A DNA stretch of 14,794 nt from DATKXO01 sp035528995 (GTDB lineage: Bacteria; Planctomycetota; Phycisphaerae; UBA1845): assembly GCA_035528995.1 (NCBI GenBank), contig DATKXO010000387.1:1-14794 (forward strand). The letters run 5' to 3'. Below the pieces are notes generated by a model. It ran no database searches. It was not told where the DNA came from and saw only the letters and a list, made by a program, of their open reading frames with translations. A program made the translations under genes and the position numbers. How positions within the stretch are numbered: position 1 is the stretch's first letter; each line of letters opens with the position of its first letter. Of this stretch, positions 1 through 6,724 are shown piece after piece.

Positions 1-113
1 CGGAAGGAGATGAAGGCGTCGTCGCACAGCCACCGGAAGTGATAAGTCAGCAGCGCATACGGAACCCACAGGGCCGCGAAGATGACGGAGTCTCGTAGGC
101 GCTGCCGGTTCAA
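1..113 (-). CDS. N-terminus of a GT-C type membrane glycosyltransferase (partial, runs off left edge)
   Basis: Reading the minus strand from a TTG at 113 gives 37 codons plus two bases before the window ends. The peptide has a short basic start (LLNRQRLRD), one membrane segment of about 18 residues (SVIFAALWVPYALLTY), then FRWLCDDAFISFR. The DDAFISFR string just after the first membrane helix is the hallmark of PMT/GT39-like and related polyprenyl-phosphate-sugar glycosyltransferases, in which acidic residues of the first outer loop are catalytic. The frame is open upstream to a TGA at 177-179 but has no ATG or GTG, so TTG with a GGAG at 125-128 (11 nt spacing) is the best start. It lies 73 nt after the sulfatase stop on the same strand and is probably co-transcribed. 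The family call rests on this short piece only. Confidence 0.6.
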   Translation of the reverse strand, partial: MNRQRLRDSVIFAALWVPYALLTYHFRWLCDDAFISF

Positions 114-186
114 AAGAAGGAGCTCCGGTCGGTTCCGTGCCGGCCCTCGATACGGCCTCCCGTGGGCCGCGGCGGATCAGACGGGG

Positions 187-1599
187 TCACTCGACGTAGC
201 CCAGCGAGCGGAGACGATCCAGCACGTCCTCGTCCGTGCCCTCGCCGAATGGCCCGTCGACGAACGCATTCAGCTCTTCCAACTCGCTCTGCAGTCGAGC
301 GGCCTGTTCGGACTGCTGGGCGTAGAGGTTCTTCGTCTCGCCCGGATCGGTTTCCAGATGGTACAGCTCACTCTGCTCCGGCCGGTTGGGTTTGTAGATG
401 AGCTTCCAGGAGCGGTCCATGACGCAGTGCAGCAGGTCATCGTTGGGCCTGCGGTCGAGCAGGTCCTTGGCGTTCAGGTCGTAGAGGATTAATGCGTCGG
501 CGTAGGCGATGCGGGGCTCCTCGGGCTGCCCGTCGATCAGTCCCAGCATGCTGAGCCCGTCCACACGCGACGGCAGCGGGATGTTCAGCGCCGCGAGCAC
601 CGTGGGGTAGATGTCCGTCGTGCGGACCAGCTCGGAGACGGCCCGTCCGGTCGGCCCGCCCGGCAAGCGCATGATCAGCGGGACGCGGATCTGCTCCTGG
701 TACAGAATGCGGTGGAACCAGTGGTCGTGGTTGCCGAGGCCCTCTCCGTGATCCGAGACCACGACGATGATGGTGTCATCGTAGATACTCCGGTCCTTCA
801 GCGTCTGTACCAGTCGCCCGAACTGCAGGTCCACGTAGAAGATCTCGGAGTCGTACAGGGCCCGTCTCTTGTCGTCGCTTGGCGGACTACCCGGCGGCGC
901 GAACTTCGACATGACTTCCTCCGGGGGCCGGATGTTCAGGTCGTGCGGGTCCCAGTAATGCACCCAGAGGTAGAACGGGCTGGTGATGTCGCTCAACCAG
1001 TTGATGGCCAGGCTGGTGGTCAGGTCGGAGCGGCGCTGGTTGTCGGTGATCGCAAACCGCCAGGCGCCGTCCGGAGACTCCTTCAGGACGTCGTCACTGG
1101 GATGGCGCAAACCGTTGTCGAACGTCTCGAAGCCGTTGTCGAACCCGAAGAACTCCGACACCGGGAACGAGCTCAGGAAGGCCCCGGTCTTCCAGCCCTG
1201 GTCGCGCAACGCGGTGGCCAGCGTGGGGATGGCCTCGGACAGCCGGTACCCGCTCTTGGCATACAGGACGCGCAGCCCGTGTTGGGGAGGCAGCAGGCCG
1301 GTGAAGATCGAGGCGTGCGACACCGGGGTCAGGGCGGCCTGAGCGATGGCCATGTCGAATCGCACGCCGTCGGCCGCCAGGGCGTCCATGTTCGGGCTGG
1401 TCTTGGCCGAGTGGCCGTAGCAGCTCATCCGGTCGGCCCGTGTCGTGTCGAGCGTGACCAGCAACACGTTGTGCTTCTTGATGGCCGGCTTGGCGGCGGC
1501 CTGCGGTTCCTTTTCGCATCCGCCGGGGAGAGTCGTGGCGAGCAGGGCGGCCAGTATGGTGGTGGTGTTGGCAATACGTCTTGGCGTTATCCGGGCCAC
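187..1599 (-). CDS. Sulfatase-fold lipoprotein (alkaline phosphatase superfamily, PF00884-like) lacking the FGly cysteine
   Basis: The product is 470 residues, predicted membrane-anchored and exported. The GTG start at 1597-1599 is chosen because AAGGAG lies 8 nt upstream and because it yields a neat lipoprotein signal: MARITPRR, a hydrophobic run, then LPGGC at about residues 24-28. The frame stays open to 2088, but the extension is Arg-rich, not protein-like, and crosses a promoter. Sulfatase-fold signatures are LLVTLDTTRAD (metal Asp51), ALTPVSHASIFTG around residue 91 at the nucleophile site, WVHYWDPHD near 217, VVVSDHGEGLGNH (metal Asp283/His284) and WKLIYKP near the C-terminus. In true sulfatases the nucleophile site reads C/S-x-P-x-R and is matured to formylglycine. 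Here Thr occupies that place and His replaces the Arg, so a Thr-nucleophile phosphodiester or phosphoglycan hydrolase or transferase is possible. The next gene is a glycosyltransferase, suggesting envelope glycan work. Substrate is unknown. Confidence 0.85.
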   Translation of the reverse strand: MARITPRRIANTTTILAALLATTLPGGCEKEPQAAAKPAIKKHNVLLVTLDTTRADRMSCYGHSAKTSPNMDALAADGVRFDMAIAQAALTPVSHASIFTGLLPPQHGLRVLYAKSGYRLSEAIPTLATALRDQGWKTGAFLSSFPVSEFFGFDNGFETFDNGLRHPSDDVLKESPDGAWRFAITDNQRRSDLTTSLAINWLSDITSPFYLWVHYWDPHDLNIRPPEEVMSKFAPPGSPPSDDKRRALYDSEIFYVDLQFGRLVQTLKDRSIYDDTIIVVVSDHGEGLGNHDHWFHRILYQEQIRVPLIMRLPGGPTGRAVSELVRTTDIYPTVLAALNIPLPSRVDGLSMLGLIDGQPEEPRIAYADALILYDLNAKDLLDRRPNDDLLHCVMDRSWKLIYKPNRPEQSELYHLETDPGETKNLYAQQSEQAARLQSELEELNAFVDGPFGEGTDEDVLDRLRSLGYVE

Positions 1600-1607
1600 G
1601 AGAGCGT

Positions 1608-1613
1608 CTCCTT
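1608..1613 (-). promoter_or_regulatory. Shine-Dalgarno site fixing the sulfatase GTG start
   Basis: AAGGAG on the minus strand, with 8 nt to the GTG at 1599. It selects this codon over the ATG at 1633-1635, which has no comparable site and overlaps the likely -10 box. Confidence 0.7.
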
Positions 1614-1633
1614 GGGCCGTTGGGAAAACCACC

Positions 1634-1662
1634 ATTATCGGTGGAAGCGGCCGCCGAGACAA
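1634..1662 (-). promoter_or_regulatory. Sigma70-like promoter for the sulfatase/glycosyltransferase unit
   Basis: On the minus strand TTGTCT (1662-1657), a 17-nt spacer and GATAAT (1639-1634) match the consensus at 4/6 and 5/6 positions. A start site about 7 nt further on (near 1627) leaves a leader of about 28 nt carrying the Shine-Dalgarno site before the GTG at 1599. The fit of promoter, leader length and ribosome site makes this one of the better promoter calls in the window. It is inferred from consensus only. Confidence 0.55.
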
Positions 1663-1787
1663 CGACTGCAGGCCGATTTGCCGCCCCGAGCGGTACTCCG
1701 TCGCTACAGAGGGGCGGGTGTTGCGGATATCGGTCTTCGGTGCGGTGTTCTTTTGACACGGCCGCCTTCGTATTGCATCGTGAATCT

Positions 1788-1822
1788 GGTCGAGGCGATG
1801 GTCGGGGTGCCTCGGCCTTTTT
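1788..1822 (+). terminator. Orphan intrinsic terminator or attenuator upstream of the ATPase gene
   Basis: GGTCGAGGC (1788-1796) can pair with GCCTCGGCC (1809-1817), giving 9 bp with one G-U pair and a 12-nt loop. TTTTT (1818-1822) follows at once. This is a textbook rho-independent terminator reading rightward, with no T-run in the other direction. No plus-strand gene lies upstream in the window, because the sulfatase is transcribed away from it. It may therefore end a small RNA or attenuate the ATPase leader (start codon 158 nt further on). Confidence 0.6.
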
Positions 1823-1980
1823 CTTCGGTGCGTCGGTCGCCCCGGCTCTGAGGGAATTGCACGCTGTCGCCACCGAGGATAACCTGAGACGCGCGCGTGC
1901 CGCAGCGCGCCGCCGCGGTTTCGGACCGCCGCGATGATGATCCGTTGGAGGCCCCCCTCTTGACCGGATGGAAACCGACC

Positions 1981-3336
1981 ATGGCCACGCACGGTTCCGA
2001 GCCGAAGGCCGACCCGCTGGAGATGTTCCGGAAACAACCGGTCTCGGCCGATAAGACCGCCTCCGCGCCACCTCCGGATGATCCGCACCGTCCGCCGAAG
2101 CCGGACACGCTGGAGGAGGCCGGCATCTCCGACGCCCTGCTCGAGTCGCTCGTGTTCAAGTACCTGCTGGCCGTCGGCAGCTCGACCGGACGAGCCATGA
2201 CCAAGGAGTTGGGTCTGCCGGGTCGGCCGACGCTGGAACTGCTCAGCGCCCTGAAGTCACAGCAGATGGTGTACTACCGCGACACCGCCGCCATGGGCGA
2301 CTTCAAGTACATGCTCACCGAGGCGGGACGCGATCGGGCCAAGAGGTACTTCGAGGAGTGCACCTACGTCGGGCCTTGTCCGGTGCCACTGGCCCACTAC
2401 ATCGAATTGGTCGAGCGGCAGACCGTGGCCACCGAGCACCCCGATTCGTCCCGGCTGGAATACGCCTTCCGCGACCTGCTGATCAGCCGGGCCATGCTGG
2501 ACAAGCTGGGTCCGGCCATCAACTCGGGGCGGGGGCTGTTTCTGTACGGCTATCCCGGCAACGGCAAGACCAGCATCGCCGAGCGGATCACCGCCAGCTT
2601 CGGCACGCACATCTGGATTCCCTACGCCATCTTCGTGGACGGCGAGATCATCAAGTTCTACGACCCGGAATGCCACCAGGCCCTGGAGGACGACACGCCG
2701 ATCGTGACCATGAGCGATCGCTACGACCTGCGCTGGATCAGGATCAAGCGGCCCACGGTCGTGGCCGGCGGCGAGCTGACCATGGAGGCGCTGGAGCTGC
2801 AGTACAACACCTTCAGCAAGATCACCGAGCCGTCGCTGCAGCTCAAGAGCAACGGGGGAACGCTGGTGATCGACGACTTCGGCCGTCAGAGGATGCGGCC
2901 CGACGAGCTGCTCAACCGTTGGATCGTGCCGCTGGAGAAGCGGGTGGACTTCCTGACCTTGGCCAACGGGAAGAAGATTCAGGTGCCGTTCGATCAGCTC
3001 ATCATCTTCTCGACCAACCTCGAGCCTCGGGACCTGGTGGACGAGGCCTTCCTGCGGCGCATCCCCTACAAGATCAACGTGCCCGACCCGAGCGAAGAGG
3101 CGTTTCGCAAGCTCATGATCATGGTGTCGGAGGGGTTGGGCGTGGCCCACAACGAAGACGCGGTCAACTATCTGATCGACACGCACTACCGCAAGACCGA
3201 GCGACCCTTCCGCTGTTGTCACCCGCGCGACCTGCTGCTGCAGATCGTCAACCGGGCGACCTACGTCCGGGACGAACCGCGGATGACCCCCGAGGCCTTC
3301 GACCGGGCCGTGGACAACTACTTCGCCGTGTTTTAG
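1981..3336 (+). CDS. Winged-helix/AAA ATPase of unknown function
   Basis: The product is 451 residues and cytoplasmic. Residues 1-45 are Pro/charge-rich and probably disordered. Residues 46-125 look like a winged-helix fold: a helical stretch, then LKSQQMVYYRD and the beta-hairpin-like FKYMLTEAGRDRA. A linker with YVGPCPVPL (129-137) leads to an ATPase core with Walker A GYPGNGKTS (190-198), Walker B TLVIDDFG (294-301), sensor-1-like FSTN (343-346) and an arginine pair RR (359-360). The C-terminal lid ends near CCHPRDLL. The core resembles DnaA/IstB/MoxR-like AAA proteins, but I do not recognise a named member. A DNA-binding or secretion-regulating ATPase are both possible. ATG 1981 is preceded by a poor GGATGG. 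The in-frame TTG at 1960 has GGAGG 8 nt upstream (1947-1951) and would add seven residues, and a GTG at 1897 is also open. It is divergent from the sulfatase and convergent with the next gene. Confidence 0.85.
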   Translation: MATHGSEPKADPLEMFRKQPVSADKTASAPPPDDPHRPPKPDTLEEAGISDALLESLVFKYLLAVGSSTGRAMTKELGLPGRPTLELLSALKSQQMVYYRDTAAMGDFKYMLTEAGRDRAKRYFEECTYVGPCPVPLAHYIELVERQTVATEHPDSSRLEYAFRDLLISRAMLDKLGPAINSGRGLFLYGYPGNGKTSIAERITASFGTHIWIPYAIFVDGEIIKFYDPECHQALEDDTPIVTMSDRYDLRWIRIKRPTVVAGGELTMEALELQYNTFSKITEPSLQLKSNGGTLVIDDFGRQRMRPDELLNRWIVPLEKRVDFLTLANGKKIQVPFDQLIIFSTNLEPRDLVDEAFLRRIPYKINVPDPSEEAFRKLMIMVSEGLGVAHNEDAVNYLIDTHYRKTERPFRCCHPRDLLLQIVNRATYVRDEPRMTPEAFDRAVDNYFAVF

Positions 3337-3421
3337 TGCCGATTCAAAGCAGCCCTATCGTGGCCTCTCTGCTTCGCGTTCTTCGTCCAGGCCGGGGAAA
3401 CGAAGGTTTGGTCTCGTGCCG

Positions 3422-3727
3422 TCACAGCGGTGCGGCCATGAGCAGCAGGGTCAGCACCGTGGTGGGCAAGATGGCCTGAGTCGCGTGGACGCCTATCTCG
3501 CCCATCAGGCGGGCGGTCTCGGGGCTGTAGCTTGCCCGGACGGTCGCGGCCTGGGCGTGTTGCGGCTGGGAGGAGAGGTCGTCGATGGCCCGCAGTTGGG
3601 CGGCGGTGATCGGCAACGGTCGCGAGGGTGGTGCCGCCAGGTCTCGGGAGGATGATTCGTCGGCCCGAGCCATCGCCGGAGCGGCCAGCCACACCCCGAT
3701 GATCAGTACAGGCAGCAGCGTTCTCAT
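3422..3727 (-). CDS. Small secreted or membrane protein, coupled to the C39-like peptidase
   Basis: This is a 101-residue protein I do not recognise. Residues 1-20 form a signal peptide (MRTLLPVLIIGVWLAAPAMA) with an A-x-A cleavage pattern. The middle is Ser/Pro/Ala/Gln-rich and polar, and the last 16 residues (from about 86, ILPTTVLTLLLM) are hydrophobic enough for a membrane segment. Its ATG overlaps the stop of the upstream peptidase gene as ATGA, and AGGAG lies about 8 nt ahead inside that gene, so translation is almost certainly coupled. This implies equal dosage and a shared role, for example substrate, inhibitor or tether for the peptidase. It is the last gene of the long minus-strand series, ending 85 nt from the convergent ATPase stop. 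Confidence 0.7.
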   Translation of the reverse strand: MRTLLPVLIIGVWLAAPAMARADESSSRDLAAPPSRPLPITAAQLRAIDDLSSQPQHAQAATVRASYSPETARLMGEIGVHATQAILPTTVLTLLLMAAPL

Positions 3728-4374
3728 GGCGATTCTCCTGTTCGTCGGCCCACGGGCCGGGCTTCGGGCGGCGTCTCGAACAGCGGAAGCATCACCCGTC
3801 CAGCGCTGCCCCAGTAGTGCAGGAACTTCAAGCGCTCCCAGCGCTCAATCCGTTTTGGAGAGGCGGGATCCAGGATATATACCGCCTCTGCCGACTGGGC
3901 CGAGCCGCCGCCTTCCATTCCGATAATGACGATCGCATGGTTGTAATCGGCATTCCCGGCGAATTTGTTGACCACGCAGATGACCGGGTAGCCTCGCTCG
4001 AGCAGCCACCATCCGATGCCGAGGGGTGGATCGTCCGATAACTCCCCCACCAGAGGTCTCAGCTCGAAGCCCCTCTCCCCCAGCCACGCCTGCACGTCCG
4101 CTACCTGCGTGTGATCCAGCCCGGCTTCGGACAGACTGTGCCGCAGCTCCTCCGGGCTGAACCGGCGGGCATCCAACACGTAGTTGGCGCACATCGCCGT
4201 GCCCGCCACCAGGCAATCCGTGTAATCGGTCGCCGCCAGGAAGCCGACCTGCAGCGCCCCGGGCGGGTAGTCGTCCACCGCCATTCGCTTGGCGCACGAC
4301 GGGCACGCGGCCCACAGCATCAGGACAGCCGCTGAAAACCCTACGCTGGATCGGGTGGCCGGGTTCCCGTACAT
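3724..4374 (-). CDS. C39-like (papain-fold) cysteine peptidase, probable lipoprotein
   Basis: The product is 216 residues and predicted exported. Residues 9-24 are hydrophobic and end in LWAAC (Cys24), a near-lipobox with Trp at -3. Alternatively it is a simple signal anchor. The mature part shows a papain-like order: Cys54 in DYTDCLVAGTAM, His146 in YNHAIVIIGMEG and Asp169 in YILDP, fitting the Cys-His-Asp triad of peptidase C39-like domains (PF13529 type). The oxyanion Gln normally found about six residues before the Cys is not obvious, so activity is not assured. Start ATG 4374 has no clear ribosome site. It lies 49 nt after the RNase E/G stop, and its stop overlaps the next start by ATGA. 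In this family the peptidase may cleave peptide leaders or cell-wall cross-links. The substrate here is unknown. Confidence 0.75.
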   Translation of the reverse strand: MYGNPATRSSVGFSAAVLMLWAACPSCAKRMAVDDYPPGALQVGFLAATDYTDCLVAGTAMCANYVLDARRFSPEELRHSLSEAGLDHTQVADVQAWLGERGFELRPLVGELSDDPPLGIGWWLLERGYPVICVVNKFAGNADYNHAIVIIGMEGGGSAQSAEAVYILDPASPKRIERWERLKFLHYWGSAGRVMLPLFETPPEARPVGRRTGESP

Positions 4375-4423
4375 CGAGGCCCAATAGTAAGTTCGCGAGG
4401 CGGCACCGGCCAGGGCCTCCGGA

Positions 4424-6724
4424 TCAAGCTGGGGTGGGCACGGATCGGCCCTGCTCGTCCTCGCAGGTGCATTCGAGCTGGTCCACGCCGAGGTGGGCGC
4501 TGCCGCGGACCGTGATCATCGTCCCGGTCTTGATCTCCAGTTCGCGCAAGCGGGCGCGTTTCTCGTTCAGAAGCACTGTCGCGATATCGAGCGCCACGGT
4601 CGCGACGATCCTGCTGACGCTCTTCTGGTGCGCCGCCAGTTGCAGAACGCGCATCACCTCCAGGGCCATGGTCTCGCCGCTCTTGACCATTCCGGTGCCG
4701 CGGCAGTGCGGACACTCGATGTAGATGCTGCGTTTGATCGAGGGGCGCTGCCGCTGGCGGGTCATCTCGATCAGCCCGAACTGGCTCATGCGCAGGATGC
4801 GGGCCCGCTCCTTGTGTTTCTTGAGGGCGTTGCGCAGGCAGCGCTCGACCTCACGCTTGTGCCGCTCCGACCGCATGTCGATGAAATCGCAGACGATCAG
4901 CCCGCCCAGATCGCGCAGACGGAGCTGCCGGGCGATCTCCTCGGCCGCCTGCACGTTGATCTGGAAAGCGCTCTCCTCAGCGTCCTCCACGGTGCGGAAC
5001 TTCCCGCTGTTGACGTCGATGGCCACCATGGCCTCGGTGGACTCGATCACCAGCGATCCGCCCAATTCCAGCGGCACGTGCCGGGCGTTGATCCGTTCGA
5101 TTTCCTCCTCGATGCCGTACTTGTGGAAGATCGGTTCGGGATCGCTGTAGACGTCGACCATGTTCTGCGTGCGCGGCATGGCGATCTTGAGGAATTCCCG
5201 GGCCTTGGCCCCCGTCGCCTCGTCGTCCACGATGATCCGGTCCAGATCGCTGATCGAGACGTCGCGGATCGTGCGGATGACCAGGTCCGACTCCTGGTAC
5301 ACCTCCGTCGGGGCACTTCTCTTCCGGAGGCGTTCGGAGATCGTTTTCCACAACCGGCTCAGGTAGGTCAGATCGCGCTGCAGATCGCGTTTGGTTCGCC
5401 CCAGCCCGGCCGTCCGCAGGATGAAACCCATTCCCTCGGGCAGCGGCAACTGGCCCAGGGCCTCACGCATGGTGCGCCGTTCCGTCTGGTCCTCGATCTT
5501 TCGGGAAACGCCCAGCCGGCTCATCCCGGGCATCATCACCAGGAACCGTCCCGGGATCGAAAGATAGGTGGTCAGCGTGGGGCCCTTGGTGCCCACGCCT
5601 TCCTTGGTGACCTGCACCACCACCTCCTGGCCCCGGCGGAAGCATCGCTGGATGGGCGGGCGGTCCCGACGCGGGATCTTCTTGCCCACGTTCTCCGACA
5701 GATCCTCGCCATTGGGGAAATAACGCGGGTGTACGTCGGAGATGTGCAGGAAACCGTTCTTGGGCTGCCCGAAGTCGATGAAGACCGCCTGAATGCTCGG
5801 CTCGACGTTCGTCACCCGGCCCTTGTAAATGCTGCCCACGTGCGACTCGGCGCTCTGCCGCTCGATGTACAGCTCCTCCAGGCGGCCGTTTTCCAGAATC
5901 GCGATGCGGCACTCGGCCTCGCCGGTGACGTTGATGATCATCTTCGGCTTCGACAGCTCGCTGGTGTCTCCCTGCCGCTCGCCGGTGGCTTTCTCGGTCG
6001 CCTTCTTCGCCCGGCGGGCCGACCTCTTTCGTTTCTTTTGCCGGGTGGCGGGCGTTGTACCGGCCGGCTCCGCCGCGACCTCCGCTTCCGCGGGAGGGGC
6101 AGGAGATGCGGCGACCGCCTCGGCCGCCACGACCAGTTCCGATATGGACGATCTCTGCGTCGGCTCTTGCCGCTCGGTTTCAGATGGGGTCGCGCGGTCT
6201 GGCGCGCCGACCGCCGGTGTGGCGGCGGGCTCGGTCCTGCCCGGCTCCGCCACAACGCCGGCCTTCTCTTCCGGGCGCGACCCCTTCCTGCGCCGTCGCC
6301 TGGATGATCTTCTCTTCGATCGTGATTCGCCTGCGCCGGCCGGTTCCCTGGGCGCGGCGGGTGGCGCGTGGGCCACCGCCTCTGCATCGACCGGCGCCGG
6401 CCCGCCTGCTCTGACCGCTGAAGGCCCAGATGTGTCTGATTCGGCCCCGACCGTTCGCTCGCCGGTCCCGACGCGGTCCGGCGTGGCCCGCACGGCCGTC
6501 TTTTTGCGCTTGGCCCGCCGCGCGGAGGTGCGCTTCTTGCGCGGCGGGTCACTGGCGGATGGGGCTTCGCTGGGCTGGGCCGCGCCCGGGGCGACCGCCG
6601 GCGCCTGGGTGTCGGTCGAACCGTCTTGCTGGCTGCTCGTTCGCTTCTTCCGCCGGCCTCTGTGGGTCGGACGCTTCTTCGTGCCAGGCCCGGCCTCGGT
6701 CTTGCTGCTTGCTTTTATTGCCAT
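4424..6724 (-). CDS. rne: Ribonuclease E/G family endoribonuclease with a long disordered N-terminal extension
   Basis: The product is 766 residues. It is predicted to cleave single-stranded A/U-rich RNA with a 5'-monophosphate preference, driving mRNA decay and rRNA/tRNA processing in the cytoplasm. Residues 1-260 are low-complexity Ala/Pro/Glu with four Arg/Lys patches (about 16-28, 61-75, 135-150, 228-245). The catalytic part begins near KMIINVTGEAE (261). An S1 RNA-binding domain spans about 295-390 (VGSIYKGRV, KNGFLHISDV) and is lengthened by a charged insert (337-362). Then come MSRLGVSRKIED (401-412), Mg-binding Asp570 (AIDVNSGK) and Asp613 (VCDFIDM), and the zinc-link CPHCRGTG (671-678). 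Unlike E. coli RNase E, the extension is N-terminal and there is no long C-terminal scaffold. ATG 6724 has GGAG 5 nt upstream and overlaps the DUF2344 stop by 10 nt, implying coupling. Confidence 0.95.
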   Translation of the reverse strand: MAIKASSKTEAGPGTKKRPTHRGRRKKRTSSQQDGSTDTQAPAVAPGAAQPSEAPSASDPPRKKRTSARRAKRKKTAVRATPDRVGTGERTVGAESDTSGPSAVRAGGPAPVDAEAVAHAPPAAPREPAGAGESRSKRRSSRRRRRKGSRPEEKAGVVAEPGRTEPAATPAVGAPDRATPSETERQEPTQRSSISELVVAAEAVAASPAPPAEAEVAAEPAGTTPATRQKKRKRSARRAKKATEKATGERQGDTSELSKPKMIINVTGEAECRIAILENGRLEELYIERQSAESHVGSIYKGRVTNVEPSIQAVFIDFGQPKNGFLHISDVHPRYFPNGEDLSENVGKKIPRRDRPPIQRCFRRGQEVVVQVTKEGVGTKGPTLTTYLSIPGRFLVMMPGMSRLGVSRKIEDQTERRTMREALGQLPLPEGMGFILRTAGLGRTKRDLQRDLTYLSRLWKTISERLRKRSAPTEVYQESDLVIRTIRDVSISDLDRIIVDDEATGAKAREFLKIAMPRTQNMVDVYSDPEPIFHKYGIEEEIERINARHVPLELGGSLVIESTEAMVAIDVNSGKFRTVEDAEESAFQINVQAAEEIARQLRLRDLGGLIVCDFIDMRSERHKREVERCLRNALKKHKERARILRMSQFGLIEMTRQRQRPSIKRSIYIECPHCRGTGMVKSGETMALEVMRVLQLAAHQKSVSRIVATVALDIATVLLNEKRARLRELEIKTGTMITVRGSAHLGVDQLECTCEDEQGRSVPTPA

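Larger units (their letters stand above)
1600..1980. other. Divergent intergenic region between sulfatase and ATPase genes
   Basis: About 380 nt with no convincing gene on either strand. It holds the sulfatase promoter (1634-1662) and a plus-strand intrinsic terminator (1788-1822). A perfect -35 hexamer TTGACA sits at 1753-1758 on the plus strand, but 17 nt later there is only CATCGT (3/6), so it is a weak promoter candidate at best. A second weak plus-strand pair is TTGCAC (1857-1862) with GATAAC (1878-1883), where the 15-nt spacing is short. The open frames crossing this region are Arg/Gly/Pro-rich and look like GC-driven noise. Confidence 0.6.

Noticed and set aside
1753..1781. Perfect -35 hexamer TTGACA on the plus strand
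   Set aside because: The best -10 at 17 nt is CATCGT (3/6), and the predicted start would fall on the terminator stem; not convincing alone.
712..1851. Long open frame on the plus strand opposite the sulfatase
   Set aside because: Low-complexity Val/Gly/Arg/Gln composition typical of the antisense of a GC-rich gene, with no recognisable motif.
1600..2088. An N-terminal extension of the sulfatase reading frame, including an ATG at 1633-1635
   Set aside because: The extension is Arg/Gly/Pro-rich with no domain. It crosses the likely promoter, and the ATG overlaps the -10 box. The GTG at 1599 has the ribosome site and gives the lipoprotein signal.
2257..3222. Long open frame on the minus strand opposite the ATPase
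   Set aside because: Composition rich in His/Gln/Val/Leu/Asp from reversed GC-ending codons; the plus-strand ATPase explains this DNA.
3381..3405. Hairpin CTTCGT...ACGAAG between the convergent ATPase and small-protein genes
   Set aside because: Only 6 bp with a 13-nt loop and no clear T-run on either side, so too weak to call a terminator.
4493..6307. 604-codon open frame antisense to RNase E/G
   Set aside because: Repetitive Arg/Leu/Asp/Gly/His composition with no domain; the minus strand encodes a clear RNase E/G.
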